DNA of 64,000 bases from Calamus simplicifolius (Eukaryota > Streptophyta > Magnoliopsida > Arecales > Arecaceae), in NCBI GenBank assembly GCA_900491605.1, contig UESW01004358.1:585174-649173 (forward strand), in the 5' to 3' direction. This document shows, piece by piece, positions 44,982-56,930 of this stretch; position 1 is the first letter of the stretch, and each line of letters begins with the position of its first letter. The translations under genes and the position numbers were made by a program. Below the pieces are notes generated by a model, which did not search any database, was not told the DNA's origin, and worked only from the letters and a program-made list of their open reading frames with translations.

Positions 44982-45242
44982 GGCTGTAATCTAGAGATTA
45001 TAGTGTGGACCCAAGTGAATCTTGGGAGTGGACGTAGGTGTTGGATACACCGAACCACTATAAAATCTTTTGTGTTTGCAGTGTCTCATTGTCTCTTTCT
45101 CTATCTCTATCTTATTCACTGCACTTTATAGTTATCTTGCATTTGCCTCATTAATCTCAAGCAAACTATTTTAAAAAGGGCTAATTTTTTAAAGAACCCA
45201 ATTCACCCCCCCCCCTCTTGGGTTGCCATCTGGGCCAACAAT

Positions 45243-45254
45243 TGGTATCAGAGC
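45243..45254 (+). other. Primer binding site of Sirevirus B
   Basis: TGGTATCAGAGC two bases after the LTR end; initiator tRNA-Met primer site. Confidence 0.95.
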
Positions 45255-45302
45255 AAGTGCTCATTTAGAATTTGATCTCACGATCAAGGGCTAAAGATCC
45301 TT

Positions 45303-47042
45303 ATGGCAACACAAAGTGGTTCATGTTTTGCTGAAGGTCATTCTACGAATAGACCTCCTTTATTTAATGGAACCAACTATTCATATTGGAAAGCTAGAAT
45401 GAGAATATTCATTCAAGCTTCTGACTATGAATTGTGGGGAGTAATAATAAATGGACCTAGTACACCCACACACTTATTGATGGCACTATTGTTCCTAAGC
45501 CCGAAAGGGATTGGAATGATAATGATAGGAGAATGGCACAATTAAATGCTAAAGCCATTAAATTTTATATTGTTCCTTAGACTCTAATGAATTCAACCGA
45601 ATCTCAACATGTAATTCCGCAAAAGAAATTTGGGATAGGTTGGAAATAACACATGAAGGAACAAACCAAGTTAAGGAATCAAAAATAAATATTTTGGTTC
45701 ATAAATATGAATTGTTTACAATGGAACAAACTGAAACCATCACATGCATGTTCACTAGATTCACTGATATTGTGAATGGTTTAAAGAGTCTTGGTAGAAT
45801 TTATTCTAATGCTGACCTTGTGCGCAAAATTCTTAGGTCACTACCAAGATCGTGGGAAGCAAAGTCACTGCTATCCAAGAAGCAAAGGACCTCAATGCAT
45901 TACCTTTAGAGGAGCTTCTAGGATCCCTAATGACCCACGAGCTGACAATGAAGCAGCATGTTGAGGAGGAAACAAAAAGAAGAAAACACTTGCCCTCAAA
46001 ACTGCAGAAATGGAAGAGAGCAGCAGTGAAAGTAATGATGAAGATGATGATGAAACTGCTCTCTTGGCCAAAAAATTCAGAAGTTTATGAGAAAAAGGCC
46101 CTTCCATAAAAAGAAATTTGGAGCAAGAATTGATGGAGAAAAAGATAAGAAAAAGGACAAGGAGAAAGAAAAAGAGAAAGAGCCCTTAGTATGTTATGAG
46201 TGTAAAAAGCCAGGGCACTTTAGATATGATTGTCCTTTGCTGAAAAAGGCCTACAAGAAAAAGAAGAAAGCATACATGGCAACATGGTCTGATGAATCTT
46301 CCTCGTCGAAGAAGAAGAACAAAAGGAAGTTGCCAATATCTGCTTCATGGCCAACAACGACGACAACGAATGAGGTAAGTTCGAAAACTCGATGATGAAT
46401 TTACATTTGATGAAATGTTTGAAGCTTTCAATGAATTGATGATTGATTTTAAATCTTTGAAAAAGAAGTATAAGTTTTTGAAAAATGAAATATTAGCTTA
46501 GCTAAAAGTAAAAATGAATTAGCTTTAGAAGTTAAGAACTTAACTAATGAAAAAGAAGAACTTAAAAGAAAGAGTAATCAAGAAATAGATTTTTGAAATC
46601 TGAAACTAAAAACTCAACAAAAGATTTAAAAGTTCAATTAGAAACCTTAGCTTTAGAAAAAGAATCAATCTCTAAGAAAATGATTTTCTTAAGAAAGATG
46701 TTAAAAAGTATAAAGACATTGTTGAGAAATTTACTCTAAGCTCAACTAAACTAAATATGATTTTAGATAGTCAAAAAGCAGTTTTTGACAAAGCAGGTTT
46801 AGGGTATAACACATTTAGAAACAAAAATCATTAAAAATATTTTTGTAAAAGCCAACCAAAGTAATATTACTTGTTTTAAATGTAATCAAAAAGGACATAA
46901 ATCTTTTGAATGCAAAACATTAAATAATAACAACAAGTTAAATGTTAAAGCAAAGAAAATATGGGTTCCGAAAGGAACAATTTTTGTTGCTACTAACCAT
47001 GAAGGACCCAAGAAAGCTTGGGTACCTAAACATAAAGTTTAA
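45303..47042 (+). pseudogene. Sirevirus B gag, frameshifted
   Basis: Starts MATQSGSCFAEGHS at 45303, with NRPPLFNGTNYSYWKARM (gag N-terminal signature). It breaks near 45470, resumes at 45640-45909 (THEGTNQVKESKIN) and 45852-46109, then 46087-46395 with knuckle 1 CYECKKPGHFRYDC. A coiled-coil region (46400-46800) has several breaks. Knuckle 2 CFKCNQKGHKSFEC lies near 46875. The frame ends at a TAA (47040-47042), just before the pol ATG at 47046 in the same frame. Confidence 0.85.
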
Positions 47043-47045
47043 ATT

Positions 47046-50000
47046 ATGTTGCAGGAATGTCTTGTAGCCAAAAGATCAAAGAAAAAGTGGTACCTTGATA
47101 GTGGCTGCTCAAGACATATGACGGGTGACAAAGATGAATTCATCACCCTGGAAGAAAAGAAAGGTGGAGTTGTGACGTTTGGCGATAACGGTAAAGGTCA
47201 AATTATGGGCCTTGGTAAAGTTCGCATAACTCCATCTACATTTATTGATAATGTACTTTATGTTGATGGTTTAAAGCACAATTTAATTAGTATAAGCCAA
47301 CTATGTGATAAGAACTTTAATGTTTCATTTAAATCTTCTATTTGCATAGTATCTGATTCCATTAATGATAGCATTGTTTTTACTGGTTATAGACATGGCA
47401 ATGTGTACTTAGTTGACTTAGACAAATTATCTGAAAGTAGTCATTGCCTAATTGCTGACAATGCTAACATAAATGATATTGGATGGTTATGGCATCGTAG
47501 ATTAGGTCATGCAAGCACACACCTTATTTCAAAACTAATTAAAATGGATTTAGTTAAAGGATTACCTAAACTAGATTTTGAAAATAACAAAATATGTGAT
47601 GCATGTCAATTTGGAAAACAAACTAGAAGTTCTTTCAAATCTAAAAATGTTGTTTCAACTTCTAGGGCTTTAGAGCTACTTCACATGGACCTTTTTGGAC
47701 CAACTAGAACCACAAGTCTAGGAGGAAAGAAATATGGTCTAGTGATTGTAGATGATTATTCTAGATATACTTGGGTAATGTTTTTAGCTCACAAAGATGA
47801 GACTTTCTCGATATTCCTGAAATTCTTCAAGAAAGTCACAAATGAGAAAAACACTACCATAGTATCTCTAAGAAGTGATCATGGAACTGAATTTGAAAAT
47901 CACTTATTTGAAAGTTTTTGCACTGAAAATGGTATTAATCATAATTTTTCAGCCCCTAGGACTCCACACAAAATGGTGTAGTTGAAAGAAAAATAGGACT
48001 CTAGAAGACATGGCCCGTACCATGCTATGCGAAAGTAACCTACCAAAGTACTTTTGGGCGGAAGCTATTAACACAGCATGCTACATCTTAAATCGAGCCC
48101 TAATAAGACCAATCTTAAAGAAAACACCTTATGAATTATGGAATGAAAGAAAACCCAATATAAAATACTTTCATGCATTTGGATGTAAATGTTTTATTCA
48201 TAATAATGGTAAAAACAACTTAGGAAAATTTGATGCTAAATCTGATGAAGGAATTTTTTAGGTTATTCAACAACTAGTAAAGCTTATAGAGTCTTTAACA
48301 AGAAAACCTTAATTGTTGAAGAATCCATTCATGTAGTTTTTGATGAATCTTTAGCAACTGGTTCTGAAAAGATTGATGATGAGGAAGATACAAACATAAT
48401 TGAAAAAGATCTTGAAAAACTTAATATTGAAGTATCTTCAGATCATGAGCAAGAAGCTAAAGATGATGATTCACATAAGGACGATGATGTCAATATTGAT
48501 CATAATGATATAGATCTTCCAAGAGACTGGAGATATGCCATAGTCATCCCAAGGAATTGATTATAGGTGATCCATCTCAAGGAATAAGAACTAGATCATA
48601 TATGAGAAATATTAGTAATCATCTTGCATTTGTATCACAAATTGAACCTAAAACTATTGAAGAAGCTGAAAAAGATAATAATTGGATGTTAGCAATGCAA
48701 GAAGAATTAAATCAATTACTAGAAATAATGTATGGACTTTAGTTGAAAGACCTAAAAATCATTCTGTAATAGGATCAAAATGGGTTTTTAGAAATAAACT
48801 AGATGAAAATGGCATAGTAATTAGAAACAAAGCTAGATTAGTTGCAAAAGGATATAATCAAGAAGAAGGTATTGATTTTGATGAAACCTTTGCACCTGTA
48901 GCTAGATTAGAAGCCATTAGGCTATTACTTGCATTTGCATGTCACATGAACATTAATTTATTTCAAATGGATGTTAAAAGCGCATTTTTAAATGGATTTA
49001 TAAATGAAGAAGTATATGTAGAACAACCACCAGGTTTTGAAGATCACGAATTTTCAAATCACGTTTTTAAATTGCACAAAGCATTATATGGTTTGAAACA
49101 AGCACCTAGAGCTTGGTATGATAGACTAAGTAAATTTTTAATTGAAAATGATTTCACAAGAGGAAATGTTGATAAAACATTATTTTTGAAAAAGAAAAAG
49201 TAAAGATTTACTTGTAGTACAAATATATGTTGATGACATTGTTTTTGGTGCTACTAACGATTCTCTATGTCAAGAATTTGCTAAGTTAATGCAGGGAGAA
49301 TTCGAGATGAGCATGATGGGAGAACTCAACTTCTTCCTTGGACTCCAAATCAAACAAAGCAAAGAGGGTATCTTTATCAACCAAACAAAGTACACAAGAG
49401 AATTCTAAAGAAGTTTGGTATGGAATCAATTAAACCCCTCGAACACCAATGAGTCCTTCATGCAAGCTGGACAAAGATGAAGAAGGTAAGAAGGTTGATC
49501 AAAATATTATCGAGGTATAATCGGATCCCTCTTTATTTAACTGCAAGTAGACCAGATATTATGTTTTCTGTATGTTTATGTGCTAGATTTCAATCAGAAC
49601 CTAAAGAATCACACTTAATAGCTGTTAAAAGAATACTAAGATACTTAAGTGGAACAAAAAATGTAGGTTTATGGTATTCTAGAGACTCCACATTAAATCT
49701 AATTGCATACTCAGATTCTGATTATGCTGGATGCAAGTTAGATAGAAAAAGCACAAGTGGTGCATGCCAATTTTTAGGAAGTAACTTAATCTCATGGTTT
49801 AGCAAAAAGCAAAATTCGGTTGCATTATCTACTGCTGAAGCAGAATATGTTGCAGCTGGAAGTTGCTGTGCTCAAATCCTATGGATTAAGAGACAACTTG
49901 AAGACTATGGTATCACACTTGATAAGACACCTATAAGATGTGATAATACAAGTGCAATAAATCTAACTAAAAATCCAATTCAACATTCAAGAACAAAGCA

Positions 50001-50168
50001 TATTGAAATAGATATCACTTTATAAGAGAACATGTAGCCAATAATGAAATTTGTCTTGATTATGTGAATACTGAAGAACAACTTGCAGATATATTAACAA
50101 AACCCTTAAGTGAAGAAAGATTTTGTTATCTTAGAGGAGAATTAGGAGTTTGTGATCCTTTGGAATAG
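47046..50168 (+). pseudogene. Sirevirus B pol (protease-integrase-RT-RNase H), frameshifted
   Basis: 47046-47981 is open: protease KWYLDSGCSRHMTG, GAG-pre-integrase WLWHRRLGHAS, integrase LLHMDLFGP and LRSDHGTEF. A small deletion near 47968 (TCCACACAAAATGG against TCAGCAAAATGG in A) breaks the QNG...ERK glutamate region. 48010-48261 and 48557-48742 continue. RT spans 48682-49203 (QMDVKSAFLNG) and YVDDIVFGA near 49222. RNase H lies at 49477-50025 (SDSDYAGC, STAEAEYVAAG, RCDNTSAI), with the C-terminus ADILTKPLSEERF...CDPLE ending at the TAG near 50166. All catalytic motifs are seen; breaks are mostly one-base homopolymer changes. Confidence 0.9.
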
Positions 50169-50359
50169 TTTTCTGAAACTCTTAAGGACATCTATCTAGA
50201 TTTCATCATTTTCTTGAAAAATCTTGATATTTCAATAAGGAAATCTATCTAGATCTTGATTCATTGTTTCCCCAATTGCTAAAGAACTTTAATCTATAAT
50301 TTGATGATTAATTTGAATAGTTTCAAATTCTTGAAACTTAATTTTTTATCTCTGAAACT

Positions 50360-50560
50360 GTTAGAGTCGACTCTGACAGTTTGTGGAGTCGACACCTGAG
50401 TTTTTGATGTTCTGTCTAAGTGATTAGAGCCGACTCTGGCTTTTGTGGAGCCGACTCTAATACGAGCGCTGACAGACTTTCTGGTTCGGAGCCGACACCC
50501 AGTTTTCGGGAGTCGACTCTAAGTCGAGCTAGGTCAAAAATAAAAAGGCGGAGTCGACCC
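50360..50560 (+). promoter_or_regulatory. CGAC-motif cluster between pol and 3' ORF, element B
   Basis: About seven GAGTCGACTC/GAGCCGAC words lie in the 490-bp gap between the pol stop and the 3' ORF ATG. They are outside the LTR yet of the same type as the U3 arrays. An internal promoter or enhancer for the 3' ORF is a reasonable inference. Confidence 0.5.
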
Positions 50561-50659
50561 CCAATCATTCCAATCGTCTCCTAAACCTTCCAAAGAACTC
50601 CAAAACTTTCCAACTTCCCCAAATCACTCAAAACCCTTGATTAACCTTCCAATCTCTCA

Positions 50660-52061
50660 ATGGCTCCAAAGAGGCGCGGATTCGTCGCTGGAGCATCCGT
50701 TCCAACGAAGAGACGCACGGTTCGAGGCAACCATCGCCTTCTTCCTCTTCGGCCACTCAAGAGGATTCTCCACCTTCACCCTCATCTCCTAAGGTTGATC
50801 AATTAGCTGGTAAGACCATTACCACTGGGAGAAAGTTAATTTTGATTTATTTGAATCGGAAGGTTTCTCTATTGGAAGAAATTTAAGGGATATGGGATGG
50901 GAGAAAGTGTGCTCACTAGATTTACCCACTTATCCAGCATTGGTAAGGGAGTTTTATAATGGATTAAGCAGAGGAGAAGGAGGATTGATAGCACAGTAAG
51001 AGGAACTAGGGTTACGGTAACAACTGAGATTCTTGGAACCCTATTAGAAATGCCCACTGTTGGTTTAATGGAATGTCAACTTAATGACAGAAGTGGTGCA
51101 CTGTCAAGGATGCTAGGAAGAGATGTGACTGAGTTCGAAGAAATCTTTGCAAATCAGTTAAACCTAGAACTCAGATTATTGCATAATATATGTGGTAGAA
51201 TCTTATTTCCAAAAATAGGGAGATTCGAGTATGTCTCGGAGCGAGACGTTTGTTGATGGACTGCATTATAACTGGAAGGCCAGTCAATTTAGCTGGCATG
51301 ATGATTGGATACATGGCAGAGGCAGCTACAAAGAAAAGATCAACACTGCCATACGGTATGATTCTGACACTTCTTTAGAAGCCAGGGTGTGCTCATATGG
51401 AAATGAACCTTTAAGAAAACTGAGACACACTGATTATTACAGCATTTCTACTATTCATAGAATGGGCTTCAAGAAAGTTAAATGGTGTTTGGATGAGGAG
51501 AGAGGAAAGAGCAGATAGGGATGGAGCAGAGGAACCAGAGTAGAAGAAATCCCGGGACCATCTACTGCGGGACCATCAGTCCCTGATTCATCTTTTGCGG
51601 GACCTTCTTCAGCTGGACCTTCGGAGGCCGGACCGAGTTCTATTCCATCACCTCCACATCAGCCTATAACAAATTCTGGAAGATTTTCTAATGAACAACT
51701 TGATCAGTTAAGAAGCTTACTTGCTGAGTATGACAGTCACAGGTCAAATGAAATTAATCAATTGAAAGAAGACTTTAATCAGTTAAAAGAAGAATTAAAT
51801 TCGAGACTGGACATGCTATCCTTTACCTTAGGCAATTCTGTAGAATCCTTTGGAGCTGAGCTTCACAAGATCTTCGAAAGGATGGAAGGCATTGCCGATG
51901 GATCAGGATCGTATGTTCATGCAACGGGTCAATTGAAGAAGGATATTGACCTTGCAGTCTCTCAAATCGAAGCCTGCCTTGAAAATTTTAAGAAATCACA
52001 AAAGGATGATGTAATGGAGATAATAGGTCATCTAAAGAAAATTGTATTCAAGCACATTTGA
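50660..52061 (+). pseudogene. Sirevirus B 3' ORF ('env-like' position), plant-transposon-protein (PF20167)-like, frameshifted
   Basis: ATG at 50660 (MAPKRRGFVAG). A basic, serine/proline-rich head is followed by a block resembling the plant retroelement domain called Transposase_32: 'LPTYPALVREFY', a 'TTEILGTLLEMPT' segment, and 'LELRLLHNICGRILFPKIGRFEYVSERD'. A Pro/Ser/Gly spacer (51530-51680) and a C-terminal coiled coil (51690-52061) follow. Several frame changes occur. No signal peptide or hydrophobic membrane helix is visible, unlike an envelope protein. Confidence 0.6.
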
Positions 52062-52257
52062 TCTTTTTTTGAGTTTGATAGTTTGTACTTAGGAAGTTTT
52101 TGAATATCTAATGTATTTCATTTTGAAATGTAATGAATCAACTGATGTAATGGTTCTTGCTTATGAAATACAATTTCACATTTTCAAATTTTGATTGATT
52201 GGATTCCTATGCTTTATTGAGATTATAAATTTTTTTTTACTCTCCTTATTGCTAATA

Positions 52258-52650
52258 ACAAAAAAGGGGAGAGATAGATGCATATGCAAAGAAAGAAAGA
52301 TTGAATAATATATGCATAAAGAAAGAAAGAAAGGGGGAGAATTAATTGTTTATGCAAAATGAATTGAAATGATTAATCAGTTACAATTTGATGTTTATAT
52401 ATAAGAGGAGCTACTCAATGCAGGGGGAGCTTAACAAAAAGCTCATTTACAATTTTATGCACATTAAGTTTAACAATTCAATATTGATGGATTATATTGA
52501 ACTCATGTACAATTTTAAAGTTTACATTGAACATTGGCATCAAAACCTTAATTTCAATGGTTTAAAGTTAAAATGACTATAATCCTTAGTTTGATTGAAT
52601 TTTTGAATGCATATACTCAAAGTTTTTGTTATCATCAAAAAGGGGGAGAT
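52258..52650 (+). other. Series of polypurine tracts, element B
   Basis: AAAAAAGGGGAGAGA (52261), GAAAGAAAGAAAGGGGGAGA (about 52321), GCAGGGGGAGCTT (52421) and the functional-position AAAAAGGGGGAGAT (52637-52650), which abuts the 3' LTR. Multiple PPTs are typical of Sireviruses. The extra tracts could act as auxiliary plus-strand primers. Confidence 0.75.
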
Positions 52651-54115
52651 TGTTGACCCAATTGATGATTTTGATGATTAACAAAACTATTTGAGTATAA
52701 TTTTTGAAGGCTCTGATGATTTTGATTTAGTGTTTCAGCCTATAAGACTATTGAAAGATCAAAATCAGGAGTTACATGTGTTCTGGATCGAATCTAATGT
52801 CTAGGTAAGAATTGCAGACATTAGAGTCGACTCCGAGAATCACAGAGCCGACTCCGGAACTGGCACGGTCATTAGAGTCGACTCCGAGACTGTTAGAGTC
52901 GACTCTCACAGAAGAAGCAGAAAGTCGATTTTTCTGGCCCCAACCTAGAGTCGACTCCGGGTAAGTTAGAGTCGACTCCGGAAAAGTTTCTTGTCGACCC
53001 CAGAAAAGCCAGAGACGACTCCGGAAATATCATTTTAAAACGCCTCGAGCTAGAGCCGACTCCAGAAAAGTTAGAGTCGACTCCAACCCACCTGGAACGA
53101 AAAATAAAGTTGCCAGATCAGCTCTAACGGTAATATTTCTATTTTACTCATTTCTAACGGATATATTTTGATACAAGGTACACTCCAACGGATAGTTTTA
53201 TTCCAAAATGGTGTAAAAGAAATCTATAAAAGGGGAGTCTATTGTTCAAAAAAAAGAACGGAAAAAAAAAACAAAGAGAGAAAATCTGAGATAGACAAAT
53301 CCCATTTCAAAAATCCGAGAGCTTGAATCTTGAAAGGAAAACCTTCTAGCTCAAATCCACTCCACTCCAAAAAGCTCAAGAGGAATCCAAAGCGTTCAAA
53401 TCAAAGTCTTGGCGGATTTCCCAACTTGGAGAAAGGAGATTCATTTCTTGCTTTTCAACCCTTCTCAACTGCTTCAACTGTGAAGAATCGGAGCTGAGGC
53501 TTGATTCAATCCAGCAAGGAGAAGAAGAAAAGAAGAAAAGAAGAAAAGCTCAAAAGCCAACCTATCTTCAAATCAGGCTTTTCTAAACCTTGTTATTCTT
53601 AATTTGTATATTTGCTCATTGAGGAGCTTTGTATTCACACACAATACTTATCTTGTTTTTGCCTAGTTCAATCTGGGGGATTGAACTAGAGGAGGTAGTT
53701 TTACCTCGGTTTAAGCTTGTTTAAGCTTGGGTTAGTTGTGAGCCCGTGAAAAACAACGTGTAGGGTTTTGTGCTGGTGAGCCCGTGTAAAACCAGCTGGG
53801 TTCGTTGTGCACCCGGAAAACAACAAGTTTGAGTTGTGAGCTTGTAAAACAACTCGGCTGTAATCTAGAGAGATTATAGTGTGGACCCAAGTGAATCTTG
53901 GGAGTGGACGTAGGTGTTGGATACACCGAACCACTATAAAATCTTTTGTGTTTGCGTGTCTCATTGTCTCTTTCTCTATCTCTATCTTATTCACTGCACT
54001 TTATAGTTACCTTGCATTTGCCTTCATTAATCTCAAGCAAACTATTTTAAAAAGGGCTAATTTTTAAAGAACCCAATTCACCCCCCCCCCTCTTGGGTTG
54101 CCATATGGGCCAACA
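52651..54115 (+). repeat. 3' LTR of Sirevirus B
   Basis: TGTTGACCCAATTGATG ... TATGGGCCAACA, 1465 bp, nearly identical to 43786-45240. Noted differences include GACGAAGC/GAAGAAGC, GGCTCCAACC/GGCCCCAACC and homopolymer lengths. Followed by the target duplication ATTAT at 54116-54120. Confidence 0.95.
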
Positions 54116-54888
54116 ATTATCAACTGCTGAAGCAGAATATGTTGCAGCTGGAAGTTGTTGTGCTCAAATCCTTTGGATTAAGCGACAACTTGAAGATTAT
54201 AGCATAACACTTGATATAACTCCTATTAGATGTGATAATACTAGTGCAATAAACCTAACTAAAAATCCAATTCAACATTCAAGAACTAAGCACATTGAAA
54301 TTAGATATCATTTCATTAGAGAACATGTAGCTAATAATGACATTTGTCTAGAATATGTTAATACTGAGAAACAATTAGCCGATATATTTACAAACCTTTG
54401 AGTGAAGAGAGATTTTGTTATCTTAGAGGAGAGTTAGGGATTTGTAATCCGTTGGAATGACTCGAAACCCTTAAGTTCAATTATCTAGATTTCATTCAAT
54501 ATCTTGAAAATTTCTTCATGATTTTAAGAAAAATTCATCTAGATTGTTGAACCAATTGATTCTCCATATTCCAAGGATTTTTATCATATTTATTGATTTT
54601 TATTTTGATGAGTTTCGGATTTCTGAAACTCTTATCTGTTTTTAAATCTGTCTTGGAGTCGACACCTCAATCTTTGGAGTCGACACCTTATTTCTGTGTC
54701 GCTCTCGGTCAGGGACCTTGGAGCTGACACTCGCTTCAGCGGAGCCGACTCCAGTTTGGGTGCTAACCATTTTAGCGAGTTGGAGTCGACACCCGACTTT
54801 GCGGGAGTCGACACCTAGTGGACCCTTTTCGACTATTTAGGGCCGAGTCGACACCTCTTCGACCTAATCTTACTCAAATCATCTCCAA
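54116..54888 (+). pseudogene. Sirevirus A RNase H end and intergenic segment (first copy)
   Basis: Continues A's pol after element B: STAEAEYVAAGSCC, RCDNTSAINLTKNPIQHSRTKHIEI, then the LADIFT... end, with a one-base loss at 'acaaacctttgagtg' against the second copy. A post-pol segment with about seven CGAC-type motifs (54655-54856) follows. At 54889 it jumps back to RT sequence equivalent to 42567, the junction of the tandem duplication. Confidence 0.85.
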
Positions 54889-56446
54889 ATCAATAATCAT
54901 CTTGCATTTGTATCTCAAATTGAACCTAAAACTATTGAAGAAGCTGAAAAAGATAATAATTGGATGTTAGCTATGCAAGAGGAATTAAATCAATTTACTA
55001 GGAATAATGTCTGGACCCTTGTAGATAGACCTAAAGATCATTCAGTTATAGGATCAAAATGGGTATTTAGAAATAAATTAGATGAAAATGGCATAGTAAT
55101 TAGAAACAAAGCTAGATTAGTCGCAAAAGGATATAATCAAGAAGAAGGAATTGATTTTGATGAAACTTTTGCACCTGTAGCTAGATTAGAAGCAATTAGA
55201 TTATTACTTGCATTTGCATGTCATATGAATATCAATTTATTTCAAATGGATGTTAAAAGTGCATTTTTAAATGGATTTATAAATGAGAAGTTTTTGTTGA
55301 ACAACCACCTAGTTTTGAAGATCATAAATTTTCAAATCATGTTTTTAAATTGCACAAAGCACTTTATGGTTTAAAACAAGCACCTAGAGCTTGGTATGAT
55401 AGGTTAAGCAAATTTCTAATCAAAAATGATTTTTCTAGAGGAAATTGATAAAACACTATTTTTGAAAAGAAAAGATAAGGATTTATTAGTAGTACAAATA
55501 TATGTTGATGATATTGTATTCGGTGCTACTAACAATCTCTTGTGTCAAGAATTTGCTAAGTTAATGCAGGGTGAATTCGAGATGAGCATGATGGGAGAAC
55601 TCAATTTCTTCCTGGGACTCCAAATCAAACAAGAAAGAGAGGGAATCTTCATCAACCAAACAAAGTACACAAAGGAAATCCTTAAAAAGTTTGGGATGGA
55701 ATCAATCAAACCCCTCGGAACACCAATGAGTCCTTCATGCAAACTAGACAAAGATGAAGACGGTAAGCCAGTTGATCAAAAATATTATAGAGGTATGATC
55801 GGATCACTACTTTACTTAATGGTAAGTAGACCTGATATCATGTTTGCTGTTTGCTTATGTGCTAGATATCAATCTGAACCTAAAGAATCACATTTAATTG
55901 CTGTAAAAAGAATACTAAGATACTTGAGTGGAACTAAAAATGTAGGTTTATGGTATTCTAGAGACTCAACACTAAATTGATTGCTTATTCTGATTCTGAT
56001 TATGCTGGTTGTAAACTAGATAGAAAGAGTACAAGTGGAGCATGTCAATTTTTGGAAGTAACTTAATCTCTTGGTTTAGCAAAAAGCAAAATTCGGTTGC
56101 ATTATCAACTGCTGAAGCAGAATATGTTGCAGCTGGAAGTTGCTGTGCTCAAATCCTTTGGATTAAGCGACAACTTGAAGATTATGGCATAACACTTGAT
56201 AGAACTCCTATTAGATGTGATAATACTAGTGCAATAAACCTAACTAAAAATCCAATTCAACATTCAAGAACTAAGCACATTGAAATTAGATATCATTTCA
56301 TTAGAGAACATGTAGCTAATAATGACATTTGTCTAGAATATGTTAATACTGAGGAACAATTAGCCGATATATTTACAAAACCTTTGAGTGAAGAGAGATT
56401 TTGTTATCTTAGAGGAGAGTTAGGGATTTGTAATCCGTTGGAATGA
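54889..56446 (+). pseudogene. Sirevirus A pol, second RT-RNase H copy
   Basis: A second copy of RT and RNase H: KTIEEAEKDNNWMLAMQ, a TFAPVARLEAIR segment (intact here, broken in copy 1), QMDVKSAFLNG, QIYVDDIVFGA near 55500, SDSDYAGC, STAEAEYVAAG and a complete C-terminus ...LADIFTKPLSEERF...CNPLE with stop TGA at 56444-56446. Frames: 54964-55374, 55426-55980, 56042-56446. Small breaks remain near 55285, 55446, 55978 and 56055. It lacks the upstream integrase, so by itself it is a partial unit. Confidence 0.9.
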
Positions 56447-56634
56447 CTCGAAACCCTTAAGTTCAATTATCTAGATTTCATTCAATATCTTGAAAATTTC
56501 TTCATGATTTTAAGGAAAATTCATCTAGATTGTTGAACCAATTGATTCTCCATATTCCAAGGATTTTTATCATATTTATTGATTTTTATTTTGATGAGTT
56601 TTGGATTTCTGAAACTCTTATCTGTTTTTGAATC

Positions 56635-56840
56635 TGTTGGAGTCGACACCTCAATCTTTGGAGTCGACACCTTATTTCTGTGTCGCTCTCGGTCAGGGAC
56701 CTTGGAGCCGACACCCGCTTAGCGGAGCCGACTCCAGTTCGGGCGCTAACCATTTTAGCGAGTTGGAGTCGACACCCGACTTTGCGGGAGTCGACACCTA
56801 GTGGACCCTTTTCGACTATTTAGGGCCGAGTCGACACCTC
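56635..56840 (+). promoter_or_regulatory. CGAC-motif cluster between pol and 3' ORF, element A
   Basis: About seven GGAGTCGACACC / GGAGCCGACACC words just upstream of the 3' ORF ATG at 56931, duplicated at 54655-54856. Same arrangement as in element B. Confidence 0.5.
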
Positions 56841-56930
56841 TTCGACCTAATCTTACTCAAATCGTCTCCAAATCCTCTCTAAACCCTATCAAAACTTGAG
56901 ATTCCTTTAATTAATCATTCCTAGGATTCC

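Larger units (their letters stand above)
43786..45240 (+). repeat. 5' LTR of Sirevirus B
   Basis: TGTTGACCCAATTGATG ... CTGGGCCAACA, 1455 bp. U3 motif array 43955-44225, TATA at 44361-44368, leader stem-loops 44788-44981. Confidence 0.95.
43786..54115 (+). mobile_element. Sirevirus-type Ty1/copia element B, full length
   Basis: A 10.33-kb element with all landmarks: 5' LTR 43786-45240, PBS 45243-45254, gag from 45303, pol from 47046, 3' ORF 50660-52061, PPT series 52258-52650, 3' LTR 52651-54115, target duplication ATTAT. The LTRs differ by only a few substitutions and homopolymer changes, so insertion is recent, yet the coding regions carry many single-base frameshifts. It is a different family from A: LTRs share ends, leader and motif type but diverge in U3. 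Confidence 0.95.
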
